Positions 22,028-33,092 are shown, counted from the stretch's first letter. The stretch: 64,000 nt of DNA from Dickeya oryzae (GCF_009372235.1 NZ_SULL01000006.1:248001-312000); one strand, 5' to 3'. The notes: generated by a model not told the origin, from the letters alone. A program made the numbers and translations.

Positions 22028-23323
22028 ATGAACAATGAAATTGATGCGATTAACCAGAAAATAACTATCGATGGACTTCGTTGGGTTCCTCGCTGGAGAG
22101 TTAACAACGGTAAGTCGGATTCATTTGTCGTACCTTTTGCAACAACCTACCCAATAAATATTGTATTTCACGGTGAGAGTGAGTTTAAATATGGACAATA
22201 TGGAATTCACTTAGGACAACAAGATACGCTCACATTCCTGGGACATGAAGAGCAGGTCATTTTGGCCAAATTTATTGATTGTCGAGAGAGTTCGCCAACA
22301 TTCAGACAAGCCTTAACATTTAACATCAATCCATCGTCCTCAAAAACCCTTATCATTCCACCCGGTGTTGCCCATACCTTCCATAATCTGGAAAATGTCT
22401 TCACGCTAAATTCATATACACTTTTCCTTCCAGATATTGACATCTTATCCAGTGCTAACCTGAGCTGGTCACCAGGAAATGACGTGATTAACATCCCTGA
22501 AGATATTTCTCCAGCAGAGGTACATGGTTATCACCCAATGACCGAGGAAGCATCCAGCATTGTCTATTATCGTATCGGAGAGTTTCAAGAGGAAAACCTT
22601 AAAAAACATAAATTCCAACACTCAGAAACCAGAGAGTTTATATTAGATGATGGAAGTAAAATCAATCTGAGGATAAGAGAAAAAATTGATGGTAGTGCAA
22701 CAGTAAAGCTTCCTCAATCAAAAATTACTGGTGTAGAATTCAGAGAAATTCCATCGATAAAGACGGGAAAAGAGAGTTGTATTGTGCCGCTGACCCGAAA
22801 ATCCCCAATGTATATTGTTGAGCATGGTAATGAGCATTATGACTTTGATTCTTATGGTCTACATTTGGGTCAGGAGGACCACCTAACCTTTTTAGGAAAA
22901 ATGGGGCATGAAATAAAATTAAAACTGGTTGATATGAGGAAAGGCTCTGATACCCTTTTCGTTGAAGAAGAGTTAACATTCACACCTCACCCTAATGTAG
23001 AATTAGTCATACCCTGTGGGGTTGCACATGCCTTATTCAACATGGCAAATATCATTACCATCAACCGGCCTATCATATTTCTCAGCCGCGACAAAGAGTA
23101 CATCCCCGGTCATGATGTTATTGACTGGCCAATCAATAATAGAGAATACATGAGCTACAGCGTGAATGATGTAGAGGCTGATACCGCGTACTATGAGTTT
23201 CTGGTTTCTCAACAAAAAGAAATTGCTCGTGAAAAACCCACACATAACACGCCAAAGTCTGTCATTGTTTTTGATGAAAGCTCAGGAAAGCATGTTAAGG
23301 TACTCTTAAAGGAAAAAGTATAA
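22028..23323 (+). CDS. Tandem RmlC-like double-cupin protein, function unknown
   Basis: A 431-residue protein of two similar units of about 215 residues. Unit A (about 14-220) has YGIHLGQQDTLTFLG (58-72), CRESSPTF (85-92), IPPGVAHTF (110-118) and SPGNDVINIPED (148-159). Unit B (about 230-431) repeats these as YGLHLGQEDHLTFLG (276-290), MRKGSDTLF (303-311), IPCGVAHALF (328-337) and IPGHDVIDWPIN (359-370). The D-x-R-SPTF and IP-x-GVAH motifs and the GLH histidine are those of dTDP-4-dehydrorhamnose 3,5-epimerase (RmlC) and related cupins. No nucleotide-sugar genes are nearby, so a sugar substrate is doubtful. GGAGAGG precedes the ATG. AT-rich; next to an unknown small protein and an exporter. 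It may modify or bind the small product of the cassette. Confidence 0.85.
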   Translation: MNNEIDAINQKITIDGLRWVPRWRVNNGKSDSFVVPFATTYPINIVFHGESEFKYGQYGIHLGQQDTLTFLGHEEQVILAKFIDCRESSPTFRQALTFNINPSSSKTLIIPPGVAHTFHNLENVFTLNSYTLFLPDIDILSSANLSWSPGNDVINIPEDISPAEVHGYHPMTEEASSIVYYRIGEFQEENLKKHKFQHSETREFILDDGSKINLRIREKIDGSATVKLPQSKITGVEFREIPSIKTGKESCIVPLTRKSPMYIVEHGNEHYDFDSYGLHLGQEDHLTFLGKMGHEIKLKLVDMRKGSDTLFVEEELTFTPHPNVELVIPCGVAHALFNMANIITINRPIIFLSRDKEYIPGHDVIDWPINNREYMSYSVNDVEADTAYYEFLVSQQKEIAREKPTHNTPKSVIVFDESSGKHVKVLLKEKV

Positions 23324-23332
23324 AGGTCACCT

Positions 23333-24547
23333 ATGAACGCCCCATTCTTTTTTATGTTGTTTTTGGTTTTAACAGCAGATGGACTAATGGTTTTTCTGAC
23401 TCCCGTTATTGTCTATCAACTCACCGGAAGTATTGGATATTCAGGATTATCATATGCTCTATGGTGGTTACCTAGGGTGATTATTATTCCGTTAGTTGGG
23501 ACGTTTATTGATAAACTGGGCATTCGTCCATTATCTATCATGTCTGATGTCATTAAATCAGCGGGGTGTATTTTTCTGGCACTAACAGAATTCTCGTCCA
23601 ACTTGATGATAGCAGTCTCATTTGGAATCATTGGGAGCATCATATCCATCGGTAATTCACAAACGATTATCACATACGAAAAATTAGTGTCATCACTCAG
23701 TAAGACTAAAGATCATCACGCCAACCTGATTTCAAGAATGGATTTTTTAGGCATGATAGTCGGCCCGTTGATGGGTATGTTATTAATTGACTACGGATTC
23801 AAGATAGCACTTATCTTACCCTGTGTTTTTTATACTATGAACGCAGTTTTCTTTTTCTTTGAAAAGAAAAACCTCAGGACCTCATTCATTGATATTAAAC
23901 AGAATGACACTATACCAAGTGATAGTAAAAACAACATAAAAGATTGTGCACTCTATCTGCTTTCAACACCGATACTTATCTTTACCATTTTTTTGGCAGT
24001 AGGTAATAACATGTTTGATGGTCTGGTGGAATCAAGCGGTGCAGCCTTAATTGAAAGAGGGATGAACCTTCCCGTCAAATATTTCGGTTTGATAGATGTT
24101 GCTGCTGGTCTCTGCGGCGTTTTAGGCACTTATTGTTATAGTTATTTAAGACCACTAATCGGTAGAAAGGTGCTTTTACTACTTGCTATTATGATTATAG
24201 TTTCCAGCTCAATATCATTGATAGCATTTAAAGAATCGTTTATCGTCTTTATTGGTTGTTATGCATTATCAATTGTAGGTAAAGTTTTTACCGGAAATAT
24301 TTGTCGCATGATACGTATTGAAGTTATCAATCCGGCCATGTTTGCCAGTACATCGTCATTGATTGTTTTATTAAACCAGTCAGTGCTCCCACTTATAGGT
24401 TTGATCTTATATATCGCAGGCGATTCAACACAGTTTGTTTATCTCTTAATGGCTATTGGCATCGTTATTTCCTCAGGGGCAGGATTTTTTCTATATAGAA
24501 GAATGATGTTACCTGAAGCGAAACCAGACGCTCCTCAAGCTACCTAA
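23333..24547 (+). CDS. Major facilitator superfamily transporter, probable exporter
   Basis: Integral membrane protein of 404 residues with about 12 hydrophobic segments, resembling the drug/siderophore exporter branch of the MFS (EntS/MdtH-like layout). The loop after the second segment reads GTFIDKLGIRPL, a variant of the G-x-x-x-D-R-x-G-R/K MFS signature. It starts 9 bp after the cupin gene and shares its AT-rich composition, so the two are one transcript. Export of whatever the cassette makes, or self-protection against it, is the likely job. A good terminator follows. Confidence 0.85.
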   Translation: MNAPFFFMLFLVLTADGLMVFLTPVIVYQLTGSIGYSGLSYALWWLPRVIIIPLVGTFIDKLGIRPLSIMSDVIKSAGCIFLALTEFSSNLMIAVSFGIIGSIISIGNSQTIITYEKLVSSLSKTKDHHANLISRMDFLGMIVGPLMGMLLIDYGFKIALILPCVFYTMNAVFFFFEKKNLRTSFIDIKQNDTIPSDSKNNIKDCALYLLSTPILIFTIFLAVGNNMFDGLVESSGAALIERGMNLPVKYFGLIDVAAGLCGVLGTYCYSYLRPLIGRKVLLLLAIMIIVSSSISLIAFKESFIVFIGCYALSIVGKVFTGNICRMIRIEVINPAMFASTSSLIVLLNQSVLPLIGLILYIAGDSTQFVYLLMAIGIVISSGAGFFLYRRMMLPEAKPDAPQAT

Positions 24548-24618
24548 ATAGCGTTGTATACTCGTAGCACTACACAACCCTTATTAAGTAGAAAGCCTGC
24601 CATATGATCAACGTTGAT

Positions 24619-24655
24619 AAACCCGTACCAGATTTCAGTGTGGTATGGGTTTATT
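24619..24655 (+). terminator. Terminator after the MFS gene
   Basis: AAACCCGTACCA pairs with TGGTATGGGTTT (one G-T pair) around a 10-base loop, followed by ATTT. It closes the cassette before the sucrose regulon. Confidence 0.65.
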
Positions 24656-24765
24656 TGACACAAATACGCTTCCGTTTCATCCACCTGACTGATAAAGCCT
24701 ACCGGACATCCTGCTCATAACGCTCTTGGTCTTACTTTAGCGCATTATTATCTATCCACAAGTTG

Positions 24766-24781
24766 ATTAGCTAAACCGTTT
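24766..24781. promoter_or_regulatory. Candidate ScrR operator upstream of scrK
   Basis: ATTAGCTAAACCGTTT lies about 50 bp before the scrK start. Its core TAAACCG recurs inverted as CGGTTTA in the site before scrY at 25887-25900, as expected for a shared LacI-family operator. Confidence 0.55.
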
Positions 24782-24829
24782 CTTCTATGTTAGCTAGCAG
24801 TTTAGTAATCCCCGAGAAAGAGTGTAACT

Positions 24830-25753
24830 ATGTCTCACAAAGTATGGGTAATGGGTGATGCAGTGGTCGATCTCATTCCAGAAGGCGAAGACCGCTATCT
24901 GAAATGCCCGGGTGGTGCCCCTGCCAATGTTGCCGTAGGCGTTGCCCGATTGGGCGGCCACAGCGGCTTTATCGGCCGTGTCGGTGACGATGCATTTGGT
25001 CACTTCCTGCGAGATGTACTGGCTCGTGAGCAGGTGGACATCCGCCACATGCGGCCGGATACGGAGCATCGCACCTCCACGGTGGTGGTCAGTCTGGATG
25101 CACAAGGCGAGCGTACTTTCACTTTTATGGTGCGCCCAAGTGCTGACTTGTTCCTTCAACCCACTGATCTGCCTGAATTTAAACAAAGTGAATGGCTGCA
25201 CCTGTGTTCTATCGCGCTGTCTCGCGAGCCCTCACGCAGCACGGCGATCGACGCGATACACCGAATACGCGCAGCACAAGGCTGGGTGAGTTTTGACCCG
25301 AATATCCGCGTCGATTTATGGAGTAGCGAGCAGGCGCTGAGGGAGAGCCTGGATCAGGTGCTGGCGCTGGCGGATGTGGTCAAGCTGTCACAAGAGGAAT
25401 TTGTATTTCTGAGCGGCAGCGATGATATCCGCCAGGGTAGCAGCACGTTAATGGCCCGCTACCCTATCAAGCGATTGCTGATTACTCAGGGCGGCGACGG
25501 CGTCTGGCTGCATGACGGCCACCAGTTGCACCACTTTCTGGCGCAGCGCGTCACCCCCATCGACACCACCGGTGCCGGTGATGCCTTCGTTGCCGGTATG
25601 CTCGCAGCACTGGCTGGTTACGATAGCCTGTATCAGGTTGATGACTGGGACGCCGTACTGGCGCAGGCACAACGCTGCGGTGCACTGGCAACGACCGCCA
25701 AAGGCGCGATGACCGCCCTGCCCTTCACTCATCAGCTCACTTCCGCGTTATAG
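24830..25753 (+). CDS. scrK: Fructokinase of the sucrose regulon
   Basis: PfkB-family sugar kinase that phosphorylates the fructose released when sucrose-6-phosphate is cleaved. The 307-residue protein has the two family signatures, PGGAPANVAVGVARLGG (about 30-46) and DTTGAGDAFVAGML (about 245-258) with the catalytic Asp in GAGDAF. It has its own candidate ScrR site and is separated from scrY by about 190 bp with a second regulatory region, matching the two-transcript layout of the Klebsiella-type scr regulon. Confidence 0.94.
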   Translation: MSHKVWVMGDAVVDLIPEGEDRYLKCPGGAPANVAVGVARLGGHSGFIGRVGDDAFGHFLRDVLAREQVDIRHMRPDTEHRTSTVVVSLDAQGERTFTFMVRPSADLFLQPTDLPEFKQSEWLHLCSIALSREPSRSTAIDAIHRIRAAQGWVSFDPNIRVDLWSSEQALRESLDQVLALADVVKLSQEEFVFLSGSDDIRQGSSTLMARYPIKRLLITQGGDGVWLHDGHQLHHFLAQRVTPIDTTGAGDAFVAGMLAALAGYDSLYQVDDWDAVLAQAQRCGALATTAKGAMTALPFTHQLTSAL

Positions 25754-25804
25754 CGCCACCGAGACCGTTCCCGACAACCATACTTCGCCGTCGGGAATAG
25801 GTTT

Positions 25805-25820
25805 TGTTGTCACGATCACA
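25805..25820. promoter_or_regulatory. Candidate CRP site upstream of scrY
   Basis: TGTTG, six bases, then TCACA: the right half matches the CRP consensus exactly and the left half at 3 of 5. It lies about 125 bp before scrY. Catabolite control of scr genes is known in other enterobacteria. Confidence 0.4.
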
Positions 25821-25886
25821 GTTAGCACAGCAAGAAAACAAAATTCCTTGTCAATTTGTGCCCTCCCCATTTAGCTTTCTTTGCAT

Positions 25887-27562
<1,676 letters not shown>

Positions 27563-27646
27563 CAGTGAAGGCTACCGTCACCGACATGACACATAAAAGT
27601 CGGTGGCGGTAAGACGCCTGCCTGTTATTGATAAATGAGGAATATT

Positions 27647-29017
27647 ATGGACATTCGTGCCATTGCGGTATCACTACTCCCCTTGCTGGGCGGCAGGGAA
27701 AATATCGCCAGCGCCGCGCACTGCGCCACCCGTCTGCGGTTGGTGCTTAACGACGACAGCCTGGCGGACAAAGCCGCCATTGAATGCGTCGAGGGTGTTA
27801 AAGGCTGCTTCCAGAACGCCGGTCAGATGCAGGTTATCTTTGGCTCCGGGCTGGTGAACAAGGTTTACGCCGAATTCATCACTGTCGCTGGTATCAGTGA
27901 AGCCAGCACCAGCGAAGCGGCCACGCTGGCAGCGCAAAAGCTCAATCCACTGCAGCGTCTGGCTCGGTTGCTGTCGAATATTTTCGTTCCGATCATCCCG
28001 GCGATTGTCGCCTCCGGCCTGCTGATGGGCCTGCTCGGTATGATCAAGACCTATGGCTGGGTGGATGCCGGTAGCGCCATTTTCGTGATGCTGGACATGT
28101 TCAGTTCCGCCGCGTTCATCATTCTGCCAATCCTGATAGGGTTTACCGCCGCACGCGAATTTGGCGGTAACCCTTATCTGGGCGCGACGCTGGGTGGCAT
28201 TCTCACCCACCCAGCGCTCACCAACGCCTGGGGCGTGGCAGGCGGCTTCAAGACCATGCATTTGTTTGGTCTGGAATTCGCGATGATCGGCTATCAGGGC
28301 ACCGTATTCCCGGTGTTGCTGGCGGTATGGTTCATGAGCCTGGTGGAAAAGCGCCTGCGTAAAGTGGTGCCAAACGCGCTGGATATCATCGTCACGCCGT
28401 TCCTGACCGTGATCATCTCCGGTTTCGTCGCCATGCTGGTTATCGGCCCAGCGGGCCGCATGTTAGGTGACGGTATTTCCTTCGTGCTGAGTACGCTGAT
28501 TACTCATGCAGGCTGGCTGGCCGGGTTGCTGTTTGGTGGGCTTTATTCCGCCATCGTCATTACTGGCGTACACCACAGCTTCCATGCTATCGAAGCCGGG
28601 TTGTTGGGCAACCCTGCCATTGGCGTCAATTTCCTGTTGCCTATCTGGGCAATGGCGAATGTGGCGCAGGGCGGTGCCTGTCTGGCGGTATATTTCAAAA
28701 CCCGCGACGCCAAAATTCGGGCTATCGCCGTGCCGTCAGCGTTGTCCTGCCTGCTCGGTATTACCGAAGCAGCAATCTTCGGGATTAACCTGCGCTTCAT
28801 CAAACCGTTCCTGGCCGGGCTGTCGGGTGGCGCGTTGGGGGGAGCCTGGGTCGTTGCCAATCACGTCAACATGACGGCAGTCGGGCTGACCGGTATCCCA
28901 GGACTGGCTATCGTGCAGGCAGGGTCTATCCTGAACTATTTGATTGGTATGGTGATAGCCTTTGGCGCCGCCTTCCTCATTTCCCTGTTGCTAAAATACA
29001 AAACGGATAACGCATAA
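27647..29017 (+). CDS. scrA: Sucrose-specific PTS enzyme IIBC
   Basis: Membrane permease that imports sucrose and phosphorylates it to sucrose-6-phosphate. The ATG at 27647 is preferred over one four codons earlier because GAGGA, which serves as ribosome site, overlaps the earlier one; it gives 456 residues. The IIB domain comes first, with the phosphorylated Cys in SAAHCATRLRLVL (around residue 25), followed by the IIC domain with about ten membrane segments, including GVHHSFHAIEAGL. There is no IIA domain, so a host glucose IIA must supply phosphate. Its stop overlaps the scrB start (TAATG). Confidence 0.95.
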   Translation: MDIRAIAVSLLPLLGGRENIASAAHCATRLRLVLNDDSLADKAAIECVEGVKGCFQNAGQMQVIFGSGLVNKVYAEFITVAGISEASTSEAATLAAQKLNPLQRLARLLSNIFVPIIPAIVASGLLMGLLGMIKTYGWVDAGSAIFVMLDMFSSAAFIILPILIGFTAAREFGGNPYLGATLGGILTHPALTNAWGVAGGFKTMHLFGLEFAMIGYQGTVFPVLLAVWFMSLVEKRLRKVVPNALDIIVTPFLTVIISGFVAMLVIGPAGRMLGDGISFVLSTLITHAGWLAGLLFGGLYSAIVITGVHHSFHAIEAGLLGNPAIGVNFLLPIWAMANVAQGGACLAVYFKTRDAKIRAIAVPSALSCLLGITEAAIFGINLRFIKPFLAGLSGGALGGAWVVANHVNMTAVGLTGIPGLAIVQAGSILNYLIGMVIAFGAAFLISLLLKYKTDNA

Positions 29018-30429
29018 TGAAGGAAATCCATCTGGTAAAACGCATGGCGTGTGCCCTGATGTCTGCCTCCACCAAACAGACTTATGATCCGCACCGGCCA
29101 CAGTGGCATCTGTCGCCCCCCGTCGGATTGCTGAACGACCCCAATGGGTTCATCCAGCATAAAGGGCGTTACCATCTGTTTTATCAGTGGAATCCGCTTG
29201 CCTGTGCTCATGGTGCCAAATTCTGGGGGCACTGGAGCTCGGCGGACCTGGTGCACTGGCGTCATGAGCCGGTGGCGCTGGTACCGGCTGAAAGCTATGA
29301 AAGTCATGGCTGTTATTCCGGTTCCGCCGTGGCAGACAACGATACCCTGACGCTTATCTACACCGGCAATGTGAAATACGATAACGGCACACGCACGGCG
29401 TACCAATGTCTGGCACGCGCTAACGAAGAGGGCGAATTCGATAAATTCGGCCCGGTGCTGCCATTACCGGACGGGTACACCGGTCATGTGCGCGACCCGA
29501 AAGTCTGGCGCTATCAGGACAGTTGGTACATGGTGCTGGGCGCACAGGATCTGGATTTGCAAGGCAAAGTGCTGTTGTACCGGTCGCCTGACCTGCTGCA
29601 ATGGCAGGCGCTGGGCGAAATCGCCGGTTCTCGCCTCAATGGACTGGGCGACTTCGGTTACATGTGGGAATGCCCGGATTTGTTCACGCTGGAAAACCGT
29701 GAGGTGTTGATCTGTTGTCCGCAAGGGTTGCCCGCTGAAGAAGAGCGTTATCTGAATACCTATCAGTCCGGTTATTTCGTTGGTTCGCTCGATTATGACA
29801 ACGCCCGTTTCCCTCATCAGGCGTTCCATGAGCTGGATCTGGGCTTCGAATTTTACGCGCCGCAGACCACGCAAAGCGAAGATGGTCGTCGGTTGCTGTT
29901 CGGCTGGATGGGCGTACCGGATCAGAACGAGTTTTTCCAGCCAACACTCTCTCACGGCTGGATCCACACCATGACCTGTCCGCGTGAGCTAACGCTCTGC
30001 AATGACCGCGTGTATCAACAACCCGCACGCGAGCTGCAAAGCCTGCGTCATCTGGAACATCTGTGGCAGGGCGTCGCCGATTATGCGCCCACCTTGCCCG
30101 CCAGCAGCACAGAGCTGGGGCTGGACACACAAGGCGAATTTCAGATCAATTTTGCCGACATTCTGGTGCTATGTTGGGACGGCGAGCGCCTGACATTAAG
30201 CCGCCGTAATCGTCGTACCAACGAGCCAGAACACCGTTACTGGCATGAAGGCAAGCTGCACCATCTGCAAATTCTGTGCGACCGTTCCAGTGTGGAAATC
30301 TTTATCAACCACGGCCAGGCGGTGATGTCATCACGCTACTTCCCCACCAGCGACGCGATGGTGCATTTTAGTGGTTCCGGGCGCATCACGTTGCGGCACT
30401 GGTTGTTGGCAACGTGCGTGATAGAATGA
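29017..30429 (+). CDS. scrB: Sucrose-6-phosphate hydrolase
   Basis: Cytoplasmic GH32 invertase that splits sucrose-6-phosphate into glucose-6-phosphate and fructose. The 470-residue protein shows the nucleophile motif LLNDPNGFI (about residue 45), the VRDPKVW motif that carries the transition-state Asp, and MWECPDLF with the acid/base Glu. It overlaps scrA by one base, so translation is coupled. Confidence 0.95.
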   Translation: MKEIHLVKRMACALMSASTKQTYDPHRPQWHLSPPVGLLNDPNGFIQHKGRYHLFYQWNPLACAHGAKFWGHWSSADLVHWRHEPVALVPAESYESHGCYSGSAVADNDTLTLIYTGNVKYDNGTRTAYQCLARANEEGEFDKFGPVLPLPDGYTGHVRDPKVWRYQDSWYMVLGAQDLDLQGKVLLYRSPDLLQWQALGEIAGSRLNGLGDFGYMWECPDLFTLENREVLICCPQGLPAEEERYLNTYQSGYFVGSLDYDNARFPHQAFHELDLGFEFYAPQTTQSEDGRRLLFGWMGVPDQNEFFQPTLSHGWIHTMTCPRELTLCNDRVYQQPARELQSLRHLEHLWQGVADYAPTLPASSTELGLDTQGEFQINFADILVLCWDGERLTLSRRNRRTNEPEHRYWHEGKLHHLQILCDRSSVEIFINHGQAVMSSRYFPTSDAMVHFSGSGRITLRHWLLATCVIE

Positions 30430-30477
30430 GTTTCCTTTTCATGCCGTTAGCGGCCATGGCGTTCTAAAGATATTACG

Positions 30478-31497
30478 GTGAAACCAACCAAACGCGTCAC
30501 AATCAGCGACATCGCGCGACTGGCAGGGGTATCAAAATCCACTGCCAGTCTGGTTCTCAATGGCCGCAGCAAAGAGTTCCGTGTTTCGGACGAAACCCGT
30601 GATCGGGTGCTGGCGCTGGCGCAACAGCAGCGCTATCAACCGAGCATTCATGCTCGCTCGTTACGTTCGAGCCGCAGCAACACGCTGGGGTTGGTGGTGC
30701 CGGAAATGACCAACTACGGTTTCGCGGTCATTTCCCGTGAACTGGAATGTCTGTGCCGGGAAGCCGGGTTACAGCTCCTGATCGCCTGTACTGATGAGAA
30801 CGCCAGTCAGGAAATGATGGCGGTCAACAGCCTGATTCAGCGTCAGGTGGATGGCCTTATCGTCGCGTCCAGTATGCTGAGCGACGCCGAATACCAGAAG
30901 ATTAACCAGCAGTTACCGGTATTGCAGTTCGACCGGGTGATTGGTGATTCAACCCTGCCGATGGTGGTGTCTGAAGCGGTGGAGTCCACCGCTACGCTGG
31001 TGGAAAACATCGCCCGTCAGCATCAGGACGAGTTCTATTTTATCGGCGGGCAATCGCGCATATCACCGACCCGTGATCGGCTGGCCGGTTTCCAGCTTGG
31101 GCTGGAGCGCGCCGGTGTGACGTGCAACCCGGAGTGGATTATCCACGGCCACTACCATTCCAGCGCCGGTTATGAAATGTTCGCACAGTTATGCGCCCGT
31201 CTGGGTCGCCCCCCACGCGCTTTATTTACCGCGGCCTGCGGCCTGCTGGAAGGGGTGCTACGCTACCTGAATCAACACAACCTGATGGACTGCGATATGC
31301 GGTTGTGCAGCTTTGACGATCACTACCTGTTCGACTGTCTGCCGATGAAAATCGATACCGTAGCGCAGGATTGTGAAACGCTGGCGCGCAACAGCTTTGA
31401 GATGATCAACGCGCTGATTGAAGGGCAACCGCTCGCGGAAAGCCGCGTGTACGTGCCGACCCGGCTGCACTGGCGTCACCCCGACTCCCGCGCCTGA
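30478..31497 (+). CDS. scrR: LacI-family repressor of the sucrose regulon
   Basis: DNA-binding regulator of 339 residues. The start is a GTG at 30478, which gives [20 protein letters not shown], the LacI-type helix-turn-helix, directly at the N-terminus; a sugar-binding periplasmic-type domain follows. It lies 48 bp after scrB on the same strand and should respond to fructose or fructose-1-phosphate as other ScrR proteins do. Probable targets are the two sites before scrK and scrY. Confidence 0.92.
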   Translation: MKPTKRVTISDIARLAGVSKSTASLVLNGRSKEFRVSDETRDRVLALAQQQRYQPSIHARSLRSSRSNTLGLVVPEMTNYGFAVISRELECLCREAGLQLLIACTDENASQEMMAVNSLIQRQVDGLIVASSMLSDAEYQKINQQLPVLQFDRVIGDSTLPMVVSEAVESTATLVENIARQHQDEFYFIGGQSRISPTRDRLAGFQLGLERAGVTCNPEWIIHGHYHSSAGYEMFAQLCARLGRPPRALFTAACGLLEGVLRYLNQHNLMDCDMRLCSFDDHYLFDCLPMKIDTVAQDCETLARNSFEMINALIEGQPLAESRVYVPTRLHWRHPDSRA

Positions 31498-31534
31498 ATA
31501 CGGCATCGACCATCACGCCCGGTGAGGTTTTTCG

Positions 31535-31612
31535 CCAATAAAAAAACCGTCCACCAATAAAAAAACCTTTCACCAATAAAAAACCACCGTTTGCGCGGTG
31601 GTTCTTTATTGG
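31535..31612. terminator. Bidirectional terminator with three direct repeats between scrR and exbD
   Basis: Copies of CCAATAAAAAA begin at 31535, 31554 and 31573, a 19-bp period. The third copy pairs with TTTATTGG at 31605-31612 as the base of a long hairpin whose inner stem is CCACCG/CGGTGG. The A- and T-rich flanks would terminate both convergent transcripts. Confidence 0.7.
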
Positions 31613-31640
31613 TAGTTCGATGCTATTAGTACCCCGTTTA

Positions 31641-32060
31641 TCAGCGTACTTTCTCCGCCCCCACCAGGCCGATTTTGAGATACCCGGCATCACGCAACGA
31701 GTCCATCACCCGCATCAGGGTTTCATAATCCACGCTTTTATCTGCCTGGAAAAAGACAGTGGTGTCTTTATTACCTTGTGTTTTGATTTCCAGCGCCTGC
31801 GCCAGCGTCGCTTCGGTTACCGCATCGTCACCCAAATACAACTGCTTATCCGCCTTCACCGTCAAAAACACCGGCTTTTGCGGGCGTGGCTGCGGCGTGG
31901 CGCTGGACGCAGGCAGGTTAACGCGCACGTCTACTGTCGCCAGCGGTGCCGCAACCATAAAGATGATTAACAACACCAACATGACATCGATAAACGGCGT
32001 CACGTTAATGTCGTGCATTTCACCGTTTTCACTCTGCCCGTCGTTCAGATGCATCGCCAT
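31641..32060 (-). CDS. exbD: TonB-system energy transducer ExbD
   Basis: Inner-membrane partner of ExbB and TonB that couples the proton gradient to iron-siderophore and vitamin uptake across the outer membrane. 139 residues; one membrane segment (about 20-42) starts with the conserved Asp in VTPFIDVMLVLLIIFMV, and a periplasmic domain follows. It begins 4 bp after exbB. Confidence 0.95.
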   Translation of the reverse strand: MAMHLNDGQSENGEMHDINVTPFIDVMLVLLIIFMVAAPLATVDVRVNLPASSATPQPRPQKPVFLTVKADKQLYLGDDAVTEATLAQALEIKTQGNKDTTVFFQADKSVDYETLMRVMDSLRDAGYLKIGLVGAEKVR

Positions 32061-32064
32061 CGAC

Positions 32065-33000
32065 TTACCCTACCCGCAGTTGGTGCGCCGGTGAAGGAGA
32101 AGGCTTGCCGACGCTGGCAGCAATATCCAGATCGCGGCTTTGCAGCAATAGAATCTGTGCGGCCACATCGCCAACCATCGCCTTGTAGCTGGCCGTCCAG
32201 CGTGCAAACACGTTGTAAATCACCACCGCAGGGATTGCCGCCACCAACCCGATGGCGGTCGCCAGCAGTGCTTCGGCGATACCGGGGGCTACTACTGCCA
32301 GATTGGTCGTCTGCGATTGGGCAATGCCAATGAAGCTATTCATGATGCCCCACACCGTACCAAACAGACCGATAAACGGTGCGATAGCGCCGACGGTCGC
32401 CAGATAACCGGTTCCGCGTCCCATTTGACGCCCGGTTGCGGCAACACGGCGCTCAAAGCGAAACGCAGTACGTTCTTTGATGCCACCGTTGTCGTCAGAG
32501 CGTTCGGACAGTTCCTGCTCATTGCGGGCATCCGTCAGCAGTTGTAGCGACACGCTACCCGGTTTGAACACCGCCGCGATATCCGCCGCATCATCCAGTG
32601 TGCGGGCGTCTTCCAGTGCCTGATATTCACGGCGGATGCGCTTTTTCGCCCCCATCAGGCTCGCGCTCTTACTGAAAAAAATCGCCCAGGTGACCACGGA
32701 TGCCAGTAACAGGCCAATCATTACCGTTTTTACCACGACATCAGCGTGCTGATACATGCCCAGAACGGACAAGTCGGAATTCATCAGGCCACCGACCGCA
32801 CCCGTCGGTGGCAGTACCGACGGCGTAGCAACAGCCGATGCCGTATCCGCCGCAACTGACGCCGGTGCGGCCAGCGTGCGCCCCGTTATTCCCAACAACG
32901 CAAACGCCATCAGGCGATACATCACGCCCCCGAACACCCCGACAGACTTACGCCAGACCGATGACGCCCGTAGGTCACTCTTCTTCTCAGCCGTATACAC
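32065..33000 (-). CDS. exbB: TonB-system proton channel ExbB
   Basis: Pentameric inner-membrane channel that powers TonB. Residues from about 75 on match E. coli ExbB closely (LSVLGMYQHADVVVKTVMIG, GTVWGIMNSFIGIAQSQTTN, EALLATAIGLVAAIPAVVIY). Compared with E. coli it carries an extra N-terminus with a signal-like stretch (FALLGITGRTLAAPASVAA) and a Pro/Ala-rich linker, a form known in other genera. The start is uncertain: 33000 or an ATG at about 32922. A Fur box lies upstream and exbD follows at once. Confidence 0.93.
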   Translation of the reverse strand: MYTAEKKSDLRASSVWRKSVGVFGGVMYRLMAFALLGITGRTLAAPASVAADTASAVATPSVLPPTGAVGGLMNSDLSVLGMYQHADVVVKTVMIGLLLASVVTWAIFFSKSASLMGAKKRIRREYQALEDARTLDDAADIAAVFKPGSVSLQLLTDARNEQELSERSDDNGGIKERTAFRFERRVAATGRQMGRGTGYLATVGAIAPFIGLFGTVWGIMNSFIGIAQSQTTNLAVVAPGIAEALLATAIGLVAAIPAVVIYNVFARWTASYKAMVGDVAAQILLLQSRDLDIAASVGKPSPSPAHQLRVG

Positions 33001-33067
33001 GCTGTGCCTCCACCCTCATGCTTACACCACCGTAATCTGGCGAAAATGATACCAAACCTGAAATTAA

Positions 33068-33092
33068 TTGATAGTCGTTCTCATTATTATTT
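33068..33092 (-). promoter_or_regulatory. Fur box upstream of exbB
   Basis: Read on the minus strand, AATAATAATGAGAACGACTA closely follows the Fur consensus of GATAAT repeats. It lies about 70 bp before exbB, in the usual place for iron repression. Confidence 0.65.

Noticed and set aside
24548-24829. Possible extra small gene between the MFS gene and scrK
   Set aside because: No frame of useful length with a ribosome site; the stretch holds a terminator and the scrK regulatory region.
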